Shown piece by piece: positions 24,002-32,292 of a DNA stretch of 64,000 nucleotides. Source of the DNA: RGIG4140 sp045632845. GTDB taxonomy: Bacteria; Pseudomonadota; Alphaproteobacteria; CAAHEQ01; UBA3637. The translations under genes and the position numbers were made by a program. Where the stretch lies: assembly GCA_045632845.1 (NCBI GenBank), contig JAZQXL010000011.1, positions 124,001-188,000 on the forward strand, in the 5' to 3' direction. The notes under the pieces are model-generated. The model did no database searches and had not been told where the DNA came from. It worked only from the letters and a program-made list of their open reading frames with translations. Each line of letters begins with the position of its first letter. Position 1 is the first letter of the stretch.

Positions 24002-24223
24002 TTAAGCTTTATGTCTAAATGCAATACGCCCTTTTGTCAAATCATAAGGTGTCATTTCAATTTCAACCTTATCACCGACCATGACGCGAATACGGAACTT
24101 ACGCATTTTACCAGATGTGTGTGCAATAATTTCATGACCATTTTCAAGTGTCACACGAAACATCGCATTTGGTAAAGCTTCTGTAACAGTTCCTGTAAAT
24201 TGCAAAACTTCTTCTTTTGCCAT
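24002..24223 (-). CDS. infA: Translation initiation factor IF-1
   Basis: A 73-residue IF-1 with a single OB fold: FTGTVTEALPNAMFRVTLENGHEI and GDKVEIEMTPYDLTKGRI are diagnostic. IF-1 occupies the ribosomal A site during initiation with IF-2 and IF-3. It has its own consensus promoter. Confidence 0.98.
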   Translation of the reverse strand: MAKEEVLQFTGTVTEALPNAMFRVTLENGHEIIAHTSGKMRKFRIRVMVGDKVEIEMTPYDLTKGRIAFRHKA

Positions 24224-24255
24224 AAAAAACTCCTAAAAATTTAATAAACGAGGGT

Positions 24256-24284
24256 ATTATATTTTCTTTTTTAAAAAAAATCAA
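24256..24284 (-). promoter_or_regulatory. infA promoter
   Basis: TTGATT (24284-24279), 17 bp, perfect TATAAT (24261-24256) on the minus strand. Confidence 0.78.
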
Positions 24285-24347
24285 GAAAAAATGCTTTATA
24301 ATCAATTAAATTATATAGTTATTACGCTATTATTGATACATCTCATT

Positions 24348-26654
24348 TTAACAACGTTGATTTTCAAAAGAAATATAATATCCTTTGTTTTCATTTTTTT
24401 GTGTAATGATTTTTTCTTTTTTCAAATCATCGCTCTTACTGTTTAGATTGCGAGAATCAACATCTTTCAAAACACCTTTTGAAGAATCGGTTGTGAAAGA
24501 AAACAACTCTTCAGGAACAAAAGTTGTATCTGTTGTTCCTTCTGTATTTAAATAACCAGTTATTTTTTTTGGCTTCCATTTCCAATGTGAAAGTTTGAAT
24601 CCCTCTTCAAAAGAGATATTCCCATCAACGATAACACCACTTAAATCAGGTAGTTCATCCCCATATTCTGTGTCGCAATTTATTAAAATATTTTGTTTAA
24701 CAACAAAATTTTCTGGTAAGTTAAAAAAGTTATAAATGCGTCCTTTTTGTTGAAATAATGGATACATAAATTGAAGTTTAGGATTGTTGTTAGAAAGAAC
24801 AAAACCTTCTTTTGGAATTTTAAAATCTTTGCTTGCGTAACACAAAGCCCTACCATACACCTTGGGTAATTCATCCAACATACCTAAATTGGTAAGAGAA
24901 AACGAAAGATCTCCACCAATATTTTGTGGGCACCCAATTAAACTTTTAAGGTTGTTAGCACCCTCAATGCAAAAAGCACCTTTAACAACTGTATTTTCAG
25001 CCTCTAATCTTTTTAAATTTTTACAATTTTTAGCTGAAAATGACCCAACTTTTTTTGCCAATCCTTTTAAAGTGACAAGTTCGGGGCAGTAATCAACATT
25101 ATACTCATCCCCAACACATTCTGGACCACCCTCTAGCGATTTAATAAGTGTATAAAATGCATCAAAATCATAAGAAACAACTGAAGGTGAATTTTTCAAA
25201 TTTTCAAGTGGGTTGTTGAAACAGTGAAAATTTTGGATGGTATAGTTTGAAAAATTTGGTAATGTTTTTAATTTTAAATCATGCAAATGAATACTCTTTG
25301 GAATAAAAAAAACATCATCATATTTCTCAACTTTGATATCATATTTGTCAAACCAACTTTCCACATCCGTGTTTTGTATTGCACAACGCCATGTGGGAGA
25401 ATAAAATGCGCAGGGTTGTCTATAAAAAGGCTCATTTTCATTTCTGTTATCAAAAACTTCTTCGGCTATTTTTGAAACAACATCTTTAAATTCCAGCGAA
25501 AAACGGCCATAAATATTGTCTTGATTATAAAAAACATGAGTTGACTCATTTTTCCCATAAAATGGTTTTAAAAGAATTCTAGAAATTGCTTTATAAGGAT
25601 TTTTTGAATTATATCCGTAAGCAACGATTGCTCCTCTTCCAATATAAGAAGGCATATAACCATACTCGCCACAACCATCATCTACAGGCTCCATGCAAGA
25701 CCACCAGTCAACATAACCAGACATATTGGCAATATCATAAGCTTTTTTTGAAAACATAATCAAATCAATAGGGGCTTTTTCTTTACTTTCAAAATCTTTT
25801 CTATCCCTTTCTGCTTCAAACTGATATTTTTTTAAAGTGCCAGATAGTTCATTTATTTCATTTGTTAAGAGGGTTACTAACTCATTCAAAGAATCCTCTT
25901 TGGATAATTGACGCATTTTATCTTTCAAAACATAAAAAACAAATGGATTAACCTTTATTTTCTTTTGGGGTATGACAGAATCATCTTTTTGATATTGTAC
26001 AATCCCCTCTTTTTGATTGTTAACTTCAAGAACAACACAAGACAAGCTTTCTGTCGCAAATTCGGCAAGTTGTTTTTTTGTGCGTTCAAATGCTTTGATT
26101 TGTTGCATTAAAAAACGACCTGCAGATATGGAATTACTATTTAACCCTTTATCAAACCTTTCTAATACCATTTTATGGGTGCCAGGTAAAATCTCATTGT
26201 ATTTTTGAATAAACTGGTTAAAAATAGAGGTTAATGAGCCTTGTTCTTCTACTTTGAAAAACACTCTTTCAGTATCATTGAAACACTCTGGGTAATAAGG
26301 ATTTACGTTATCTCTTAGATTTAATCCATAGTCGATTGCATCTTCTATTTCTTCTTTGTAAATATCCCACTCTTTTTTAATTTTTATTGCTTTTTCTTCA
26401 ATATTCTCATTATTGTTAAACGCATCAAAAATCTCTTTTATTCCAGAAAATGTTTTCATTTTATTTCTGTTAAAAAGATGCGAAGCAAGCAATAAATCAT
26501 AGACAACTTCTACAAGATTATTCTGATCTTTTTTAGAAACATCAGGACATGATTGGCAAAAATTTTTTACATACAGCTTGGCATTTTCTTTCAATTCTTG
26601 ATGAAAGGAAGAAAAAAGATTTGTTATTTCTTTTTCATTTAATACTTGGTACAT
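24348..26654 (-). CDS. Large unknown protein with leucine-rich-like C-terminal repeats
   Basis: A 768-residue protein with no signal peptide or membrane helix. The N-terminal half is charged and helical. A central region has a cluster of glycine and aromatic residues (YVDWWSCMEPVDDGCGEYGYM). The C-terminal third resembles the degenerate leucine-rich repeats of phages and host-associated bacteria with units of the type LKSLIGCPQNIGGDLSFS. Those repeats usually form a curved binding surface. The start at 26654 has AGGAG 7 nt upstream and a good promoter. No enzymatic motif is seen. An effector or binding protein is only a guess. Confidence 0.75.
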   Translation of the reverse strand: MYQVLNEKEITNLFSSFHQELKENAKLYVKNFCQSCPDVSKKDQNNLVEVVYDLLLASHLFNRNKMKTFSGIKEIFDAFNNNENIEEKAIKIKKEWDIYKEEIEDAIDYGLNLRDNVNPYYPECFNDTERVFFKVEEQGSLTSIFNQFIQKYNEILPGTHKMVLERFDKGLNSNSISAGRFLMQQIKAFERTKKQLAEFATESLSCVVLEVNNQKEGIVQYQKDDSVIPQKKIKVNPFVFYVLKDKMRQLSKEDSLNELVTLLTNEINELSGTLKKYQFEAERDRKDFESKEKAPIDLIMFSKKAYDIANMSGYVDWWSCMEPVDDGCGEYGYMPSYIGRGAIVAYGYNSKNPYKAISRILLKPFYGKNESTHVFYNQDNIYGRFSLEFKDVVSKIAEEVFDNRNENEPFYRQPCAFYSPTWRCAIQNTDVESWFDKYDIKVEKYDDVFFIPKSIHLHDLKLKTLPNFSNYTIQNFHCFNNPLENLKNSPSVVSYDFDAFYTLIKSLEGGPECVGDEYNVDYCPELVTLKGLAKKVGSFSAKNCKNLKRLEAENTVVKGAFCIEGANNLKSLIGCPQNIGGDLSFSLTNLGMLDELPKVYGRALCYASKDFKIPKEGFVLSNNNPKLQFMYPLFQQKGRIYNFFNLPENFVVKQNILINCDTEYGDELPDLSGVIVDGNISFEEGFKLSHWKWKPKKITGYLNTEGTTDTTFVPEELFSFTTDSSKGVLKDVDSRNLNSKSDDLKKEKIITQKNENKGYYISFENQRC

Positions 26655-26686
26655 AAAAAAACTCCTATTATCCTTAAAATACAACG

Positions 26687-26715
26687 ATATTACCATAAAA
26701 ACATAAATTTGTCAA
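26687..26715 (-). promoter_or_regulatory. Promoter of the 768-residue protein gene
   Basis: TTGACA (26715-26710), 17 bp, TAATAT (26692-26687) on the minus strand. Confidence 0.78.
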
Positions 26716-26762
26716 TATTTTCTTATTTTTAAAATTTCTGTATTAACATGGACAAAATTATC

Positions 26763-26791
26763 TTGATTTTTTTTTGAGTTTCTGATATAAA
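26763..26791 (+). promoter_or_regulatory. ettA promoter
   Basis: TTGATT (26763-26768), 17 bp, TATAAA (26786-26791), divergent from the preceding promoter. Confidence 0.7.
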
Positions 26792-26826
26792 TTTTGCAGA
26801 TTTATTTTATTAAGAAAGGACAAAAA

Positions 26827-28506
26827 ATGGCTTCATATCAATACATTTACGTAATGAAAGACTTATGCAAAACTTTCCCTGGGGGAAAAGAGGTTTTAAA
26901 ACACATTTGGCTTTCATTCTTCCCTGGCGCAAAAATTGGTGTTATCGGACCAAATGGTGCTGGTAAATCAACACTTATTAAAATTATGGCAGGTCTAGAT
27001 CAAGATTTCACAGGCGAAGCTTTTGCAGCAGATGGTGTTAAAGTTGGATACTTACCACAAGAACCTCAACTCGACCCTTCAAAAGACGTAATGGGCAACA
27101 TCATGGATGGTGTTGGTGAAATTAGAGATTTACTTCAAAAATTTGAAGAAGTGAATATGAAATTTGCGGACCCTGATGCTGATATGGACGCTCTTTTAGC
27201 CGAACAAGCCGAATTGCAAGAAAAAATTGATGCTTGCAACGGTTGGGAATTAGAACGTACAATTGAAATTGCTATGGACGCTCTTCGTTGTCCACCTGCA
27301 GATGCAGATGTTACAAAACTTTCTGGTGGTGAAAAACGCCGCGTCGCTCTTTGCCGCTTACTTTTATCAAAACCAGATATGCTTTTGCTTGACGAACCTA
27401 CAAACCACTTGGATGCAGAATCTGTTGCTTGGTTACAAGTATTCTTAAAAAATTATACAGGAACTGTTGTTATGGTTACACACGACAGATACTTCCTTGA
27501 CAACGTCACTGGTTGGATTTTGGAAATGGACCGTGGTGAAGGTATTCCTTTTGAAGGCAACTACACAAGCTGGCTTGAACAAAAACAAAAACGCATGGAA
27601 CAAGAGCAAAACGCTGATAATAACCGTCAAAAAACATTAAAAGAAGAACTTGAATGGGTTCGCCAATCACCAAAAGCACGTCAAGCAAAATCAAAAGCTC
27701 GTATCACTGCTTATGAAGAATTACTCAAAAAATCTCAAGAACGTGAAAAAGCACCTGAAGTTGCTCAAATCATCATTCCAGCTGGTCCAAGATTGGGACA
27801 AGTTGTTCTTGAAGCTGAAAATCTCACAAAAGCTTATGGCGAAAAACTTTTGTTTGAAAACCTTTCATTCAAATTACCTGCTGGCGGCATCGTCGGCATT
27901 ATTGGTCCAAATGGCGCAGGTAAAACAACATTGATGAAAATTATCACAGGACAAGAACAACCTGACACAGGTTCATTCAGAGTGGGTGAAACAGTATCAC
28001 TTGGTTATGTTGATCAATCAAGAGATGCTCTTGACGACAACAAAACTGTCTGGCAAGAAATTTCTGAAGGAAAAGACATTTTAACACTTGGTAAACGTGA
28101 AGTGAACTCTCGTGGATATGTTTCACAATTCAACTTTAAAGGACCAGATCAACAAAAGAAAGTTGGCCAACTTTCTGGTGGTGAACGCAATCGTGTGCAT
28201 ATGGCAAAAATGCTCAAACAAGGAGCAAACGTTCTTTTGCTTGACGAACCTACAAACGACTTAGATGTCGATACATTGCGCGCATTGGAAGAAGCATTAA
28301 TGAACTTCCCTGGTTGCGCCGTTATCACATCACACGACAGATGGTTCTTAGACAGATTAGCAACTCATATTCTTGCTTTTGAAGGCGATAGCCAAGTCGT
28401 TTATTTTGAAGGTAACTATGAAGAATATGAAGCTGATAAAAAACGCAGATTGGGTGCAGATGCAGATCAACCTCATCGCATCAAATACAAACCAATCTCA
28501 AGATAA
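26827..28506 (+). CDS. ettA: EttA, ABC-F energy-dependent translational throttle
   Basis: A 559-residue ABC-F protein with two ATPase domains and no membrane part. Domain 1 has Walker A GPNGAGKST, signature LSGGEKRRVALCR and Walker B LLLDEPTNHLDAES. Domain 2 has GPNGAGKTT, LSGGERNRVHMAK and LLLDEPTNDLDVDT. The linker between them is the P-site tRNA interaction motif region (SPKARQAKSKARI). EttA binds the ribosomal E site and gates the first peptide bond according to ATP/ADP ratio. The ATG at 26827 is preceded by AAAGGA; an earlier ATG at 26794 is too close to the promoter. Confidence 0.97.
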   Translation: MASYQYIYVMKDLCKTFPGGKEVLKHIWLSFFPGAKIGVIGPNGAGKSTLIKIMAGLDQDFTGEAFAADGVKVGYLPQEPQLDPSKDVMGNIMDGVGEIRDLLQKFEEVNMKFADPDADMDALLAEQAELQEKIDACNGWELERTIEIAMDALRCPPADADVTKLSGGEKRRVALCRLLLSKPDMLLLDEPTNHLDAESVAWLQVFLKNYTGTVVMVTHDRYFLDNVTGWILEMDRGEGIPFEGNYTSWLEQKQKRMEQEQNADNNRQKTLKEELEWVRQSPKARQAKSKARITAYEELLKKSQEREKAPEVAQIIIPAGPRLGQVVLEAENLTKAYGEKLLFENLSFKLPAGGIVGIIGPNGAGKTTLMKIITGQEQPDTGSFRVGETVSLGYVDQSRDALDDNKTVWQEISEGKDILTLGKREVNSRGYVSQFNFKGPDQQKKVGQLSGGERNRVHMAKMLKQGANVLLLDEPTNDLDVDTLRALEEALMNFPGCAVITSHDRWFLDRLATHILAFEGDSQVVYFEGNYEEYEADKKRRLGADADQPHRIKYKPISR

Positions 28507-28524
28507 GTTAACTTATTAAAAATT

Positions 28525-28555
28525 AAAAAACTGCCCTTTGTGGGCAGTTTTTTTA
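28525..28555 (+). terminator. ettA terminator
   Basis: AAACTGCCC and GGGCAGTTT arms with a short loop and T run. Confidence 0.9.
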
Positions 28556-28590
28556 TTACTTTTTTAATTTAAATTAACAAAATTTTCCTC

Positions 28591-28619
28591 TTGACAAAGA
28601 TATTTAACATTTTTATATT
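28591..28619 (+). promoter_or_regulatory. Promoter of a second small RNA
   Basis: TTGACA (28591-28596), 17 bp, TATATT (28614-28619), about 7 bp before the predicted RNA. Confidence 0.82.
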
Positions 28620-28625
28620 TTCAAA

Positions 28626-28701
28626 GTCGGTGTCGCTTCGGGCGTTTAGACCTATGGGGATTCCTTTTGGATCAGCAATAGGTTGCACCGACACTTTTTT
28701 T
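28626..28701 (+). ncRNA. Candidate novel structured small RNA (three-way junction)
   Basis: About 76 nt between a near-consensus promoter and a T run. Closing stem GTCGGTG/CACCGAC (28626-28632 with 28686-28692). Inside are a UUCG-capped hairpin CGC/GCG (28634-28644) and a longer arm ACCTAT/ATAGGT (28650-28655 with 28678-28683) whose inner stem has a TTTT loop and an internal loop of GGG opposite AGCA. There is no open frame. The AGCA loop faintly recalls SRP RNA domain IV, but the GGAA tetraloop and stem lengths do not fit, so I do not call it 4.5S RNA. Confidence 0.7.
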
Positions 28702-28746
28702 ATCAAATCTACGCCCTCAATATTTATAAAATCAAACAGATCTGTT

Positions 28747-28830
28747 CCACGGGGATTGCGAGCTTAACGCTCGTCCTTTCGGACCGCCTTTGGCGTCCAC
28801 TTCGCTTTCGCTTCATGACCGAACCCCTGC
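28747..28830 (-). repeat. tRNA T-arm-like remnant interrupted by a palindromic insert
   Basis: On the minus strand GCAGGGGTTCG (28830-28820) and AATCCCCGTGG (28757-28747) together form a T arm like that of the neighbouring tRNA-Glu, but about 62 bases of GC-rich hairpins (GGACGCC-type, GTCC/GGAC, GAGC/GCTC) separate them. It follows the tRNA-Glu terminator. The stretch 28702-28746 is AT-rich with nothing recognised. Confidence 0.5.
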
Positions 28831-28861
28831 GGGGTTCTTTCCCTCGTTTGAATTTCGCCAT

Positions 28862-28890
28862 AAAAAAAACCACCTTTCGGTGGTTTTTTT
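28862..28890 (-). terminator. Terminator of tRNA-Glu
   Basis: AACCACC-TTTC-GGTGGTT with A and T runs, abutting the tRNA 3' end on the minus strand. Confidence 0.9.
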
Positions 28891-28966
28891 TGGCGTCCCC
28901 ACGGGGATTCGGACCCCGGTTACCGCCGTGAAAGGGCGATGTCCTAGGCCTCTAGACGATGGGGTC
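28891..28966 (-). tRNA. tRNA-Glu (TTC), with atypical bases
   Basis: Seventy-six bases with D arm CGTCTAGAGGCCTAGGACA, anticodon loop CTTTCAC giving TTC, and encoded CCA. Two oddities are seen: the acceptor stem GACCCCA against TGGGGAC leaves A2 opposite A71, and the T loop reads TCCGAAT, so position 55 is C where T (pseudouridine) is nearly universal. The rest is canonical and a promoter and terminator flank it, so it is annotated as a gene rather than a pseudogene. Confidence 0.88.
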
Positions 28967-28982
28967 ATCGTAAGATGATGTA

Positions 28983-29011
28983 TTTATACACTTTTATTTT
29001 TAAAAATGCAA
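28983..29011 (-). promoter_or_regulatory. Promoter of tRNA-Glu
   Basis: TTGCAT (29011-29006), 17 bp, TATAAA (28988-28983) on the minus strand. Confidence 0.7.
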
Positions 29012-29151
29012 TACTTTTTTATCACTTTTGGTGTTTTTTTTATTTCTTATTGAATTTATTAACCTTTTACATTCTTTTTATTTTAAAAATTCATATTGAT
29101 TTTCACTTTTTTATTCTCTATCTTTTTTATAAACAATCAAAAGGAGGCAAT

Positions 29152-29748
29152 ATGTCAGATTTTATCTCTCTTATTCAAAAACGCAGATCCATTTATAGCC
29201 TTGGGCAAAAAAGCGACATTTCTCACAAAAAAATCATTCAAACGATTACTGAATGCATCAAACAAACACCCTCAGCCTTTAATTCCCAAACAGGGCGAAT
29301 CGTTGTTCTATTTAACAGTCCTTATAAAGAATTTTGGATTTCTACAAAAAATACACTCAAAAAAATAACACCACCCGATCAATTTGAAAAAACAAAAGAA
29401 AAATTATCCGCCTTTTCAAAAGGAATGGGAACCATTCTTTTTTTCGAAGAACAACATACCATTCAAATGTTGCAAGAAAAATTTTCACTTTATGCAGATG
29501 CATTCCCTATTTGGAGTGAACAATCTTCTGGCATGCTACAATATTGCGTTTGGCTTGCGCTAACAGAACTTGGTTTGGGCGCAAACTTACAACACTACAA
29601 TCCTCTTGTTGATGAATATGTTCAAAAAACATTTGAAACACCCGCATCTTGGAAACTCATTTCTCAAATGAACTTTGGCAGCATTGAAAAACAAGCTGAT
29701 GAAAAAACATTTTTAGATACTAAAAAACGCCTTAAAATATTTGAATAA
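29152..29748 (+). CDS. Nitroreductase-family protein
   Basis: A 198-residue FMN-dependent nitroreductase-like protein. FISLIQKRRSIYSLG with the conserved arginines, TPSAFNSQTGRIVVL, and QYCVWLALTELGLGANLQHY are typical of the family and of its FMN-binding pocket. Members reduce nitro-compounds, quinones or other small electrophiles with NAD(P)H. AAGGAGG lies 4-5 nt before the ATG at 29152; a longer frame from 28975 is AT-rich filler. It converges on opgH with no gap. Confidence 0.9.
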   Translation: MSDFISLIQKRRSIYSLGQKSDISHKKIIQTITECIKQTPSAFNSQTGRIVVLFNSPYKEFWISTKNTLKKITPPDQFEKTKEKLSAFSKGMGTILFFEEQHTIQMLQEKFSLYADAFPIWSEQSSGMLQYCVWLALTELGLGANLQHYNPLVDEYVQKTFETPASWKLISQMNFGSIEKQADEKTFLDTKKRLKIFE

Positions 29749-31788
29749 TCAAGCCGTTAAAAGAGCCATTTCTTCCAACAAATACGGATGGTAAAGACAA
29801 AACTTTATCTCCTCTTGTGACAACTCTAATTGTTCACAATTTACAAAGGATTGAAGTTTTTTGATTGCACTTTTTTCAACATCTGCACTAAATTCTGGTG
29901 CAGGAGCATTCACAGATAACATATAAACATGCAAAGCACGATATACAGGATTTTTCAAAAGAAGTTGCAATCCTTTTTCTGTTGGAGCAACTTGCAAAAG
30001 CTCAGCGAAAGCTTCTTCTGCCATTCTTAAAATTGTTGGTTTTTTGTATTCTTCAGGAATTAAAAAAAGATTCTTTCTTTTTGCCCACAACCCTGTCGTT
30101 TCTCTTGAGGAAAAAACAGAAATTGGAATAGAAAGAATCAAACCAATGGTGATTGGCAAAATCCAATAAAACAAACTATTTGCATACAAATAAACAATCA
30201 CTGTTGTTGCAACACCCAATACCGTGTGAACACAATGACGCTTAAACGCTTCTTTCCAAGATGTACCATTTGTATCTCTGTTTTGAGATGACCAACCCGC
30301 ATCAAACCCCATTAAAATATCAAAAACGATTTTGGTTTGAAACAACATCATAATTGGAGCTGTCAAAGCACTAAAAATTGTTTCAACAACAAATGTTTTG
30401 AACAATCCCAAATATCCACCATAGGTCTTTTTTTTAGGTGTTTGAATAAGTACAATTAAAAAACCGAGTATTTTTGGCAAAAACAACATCCCCATTGACA
30501 AGGCAAAAAGCATCAACGTGCCAAAAAAATCAAACACAGGCCAAGATGGGAAAAGTGTTTTTGTATCAGAAAAATATTCTGGCGGAAAAAACTCACGCCA
30601 CAAAGCAATACCAAGTCCAAACAACAAAAACAAAAACCACAATGGAGAAGATAAATAAGACATAATCCCCATGGTAAAGTGAATTCTTGAAACTGGGTGC
30701 AATTTTTTTGAAAATAAAATTCTCAAATGCTGTAAATTACCTTGACACCAACGGCGATCACGCACAGCAAAATCAATCATAGATGGTGGACATTCTTCAT
30801 AACTTCCCTTTAACTCTGGAAGCATCCAAGCAAGCCAACCATCTCTTCTGATAAGAGCTGCTTCAACAAAGTCATGGCTCAAAATATGCCCACCAAAAGG
30901 TGCTTGACCCGGAAACACAGGTAACCCACAACTTTCAATGAAAGCTTTAACTCTGATAATAGCATTATGCCCCCAATAGTTACTGTCCCAAACTTGCCAA
31001 TATGCCAACCCTGCACTCACAATTGGACCATAAACACGGCCTGCAAATTGTTGCACACGCGCAAACCAACTGTTTGTATTAATAATCATAGGTGGCGCTT
31101 GAATAATCCCCGTTGTTGTGTTTACTTCCATCAACTGAGCCATTTGAACAACGGTTGAACCCGTCATCAAACTATCTGCATCCAAAACAATCATAAAGTC
31201 ATAATGACGTCCCCATCTGACACAAAAGTCTTCGATGTTACCACTTTTTCTTGCCGTATTTTTAGGCCTGTGACGATAATAAATTGAAATATTTTTAGGA
31301 AACTTCTTTTTCACTTCCAACCAAAGAGCTTCTTCTTGCACCCACACGTCTGGTTTTGTGGTATCACTGAGCACAAAAAAATCAAAAGCTGTTTCTTGTC
31401 CTGTTTTTTCCAAATCCTTTGCCATGGCTAACAAGTTAGCATAAACATTCAAAGGACTTTCATTATAAACAGGCATTAAAATTGCTGTTTTTGTTGTTAA
31501 TTTTTTATCTAAAGAAACCCTTTTTATCCCTGGCATTTTTCTGCGCCGCAACAACTCAAAAAAACCAAAAACACTCGAGAAAAAATAAAGCGAAATCCAC
31601 CCAAATGTTGCACAAAACAAAAAGATCAAACCATATCTTATAATCAAATTTAAATCACTTGGAATAAACAAGGCCCATTTAATGGTGGCAAAAATCACAC
31701 TTATTAAAACCAACCCAAAAAGGACTATTCGCCTAACCAATACTTGTCTTTTATTGATATCCGATAAAATGATATATTCGTTATCCAT
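29749..31788 (-). CDS. opgH: OpgH, glucans biosynthesis glucosyltransferase
   Basis: A 679-residue inner-membrane GT2 enzyme for osmoregulated periplasmic glucan backbone synthesis. Two N-terminal transmembrane helices precede the catalytic domain with TAILMPVYNESP, FDFFVLSDTT, FMIVLDADSLMTG (metal-binding aspartates) and RRWCQGNLQHL (QxxRW-type product site). Several C-terminal membrane helices follow. It is shorter than E. coli OpgH (847), lacking most of the cytoplasmic N-terminal extension. It overlaps the upstream unknown gene by 8 bp and forms an operon with opgG. Confidence 0.96.
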   Translation of the reverse strand: MDNEYIILSDINKRQVLVRRIVLFGLVLISVIFATIKWALFIPSDLNLIIRYGLIFLFCATFGWISLYFFSSVFGFFELLRRRKMPGIKRVSLDKKLTTKTAILMPVYNESPLNVYANLLAMAKDLEKTGQETAFDFFVLSDTTKPDVWVQEEALWLEVKKKFPKNISIYYRHRPKNTARKSGNIEDFCVRWGRHYDFMIVLDADSLMTGSTVVQMAQLMEVNTTTGIIQAPPMIINTNSWFARVQQFAGRVYGPIVSAGLAYWQVWDSNYWGHNAIIRVKAFIESCGLPVFPGQAPFGGHILSHDFVEAALIRRDGWLAWMLPELKGSYEECPPSMIDFAVRDRRWCQGNLQHLRILFSKKLHPVSRIHFTMGIMSYLSSPLWFLFLLFGLGIALWREFFPPEYFSDTKTLFPSWPVFDFFGTLMLFALSMGMLFLPKILGFLIVLIQTPKKKTYGGYLGLFKTFVVETIFSALTAPIMMLFQTKIVFDILMGFDAGWSSQNRDTNGTSWKEAFKRHCVHTVLGVATTVIVYLYANSLFYWILPITIGLILSIPISVFSSRETTGLWAKRKNLFLIPEEYKKPTILRMAEEAFAELLQVAPTEKGLQLLLKNPVYRALHVYMLSVNAPAPEFSADVEKSAIKKLQSFVNCEQLELSQEEIKFCLYHPYLLEEMALLTA

Positions 31789-32284
31789 TTTTAGCCTCTT
31801 TTTTTGTAATCTTTTTTCTTTTTTTAGGTGGCATAATTATTTTTTGAACTCCTTTGACAACCACTTTTTTAATTTGCCAAATCGGATGGAATGTTTTGAT
31901 ACTTTGTCTGAACATATTTGCAGGGATAATATCAGGTGTGATGAGATATTTTTCTTGTTCAAAACATCTTTTTAAAAACAAATTTTCTTCCTCAGAAATC
32001 TGATCAAAAATTTGGCATTTTTTATATGCCTTATTCATTAAAAAAATCATTTTAAAATAATTTAATTTTTGAACGCCCTCTAAATTAATGTCAAAATTGT
32101 TTTCAAGGTAACGCATCACATAACCATCTAAATAATTCATAACACATTCTGGCGTGATATTTTTAGGTGTTTCCTTTTTTAAGTCATCGTAAATCTTTTG
32201 AACCAGCTTATCATCTTCATATCCCCAAGATTTTAAATAAGCTTTAATCCAATCATCAACCTGATAGAGTTTTATAACTTCCAT
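31781..32284 (-). CDS. Unknown protein between opgG and opgH
   Basis: A 167-residue soluble protein without signal peptide. It is helical, with a strongly basic C-terminus (PPKKRKKITKKEAKNG). No domain recognised. It overlaps opgH by 8 bp and lies 8 bp after opgG, so it is translated as part of the glucan operon. A cytoplasmic helper or regulator of OpgH is a reasonable guess from position and from the missing N-terminal extension of this OpgH; nothing in the sequence proves it. Confidence 0.75.
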   Translation of the reverse strand: MEVIKLYQVDDWIKAYLKSWGYEDDKLVQKIYDDLKKETPKNITPECVMNYLDGYVMRYLENNFDINLEGVQKLNYFKMIFLMNKAYKKCQIFDQISEEENLFLKRCFEQEKYLITPDIIPANMFRQSIKTFHPIWQIKKVVVKGVQKIIMPPKKRKKITKKEAKNG

Positions 32285-32292
32285 TTTTTATC

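Noticed and set aside
28626..28701. 4.5S (SRP) RNA
   Set aside because: The GGAA/GNRA tip, the AGGUCC strand and the spacing of AGCA to the loop are absent; only a loose internal-loop resemblance exists.
28683..28978. Open frames across the hairpin region and tRNA-Glu
   Set aside because: They cover a tRNA, terminator and palindromes, have no ribosome site and give low-complexity protein.
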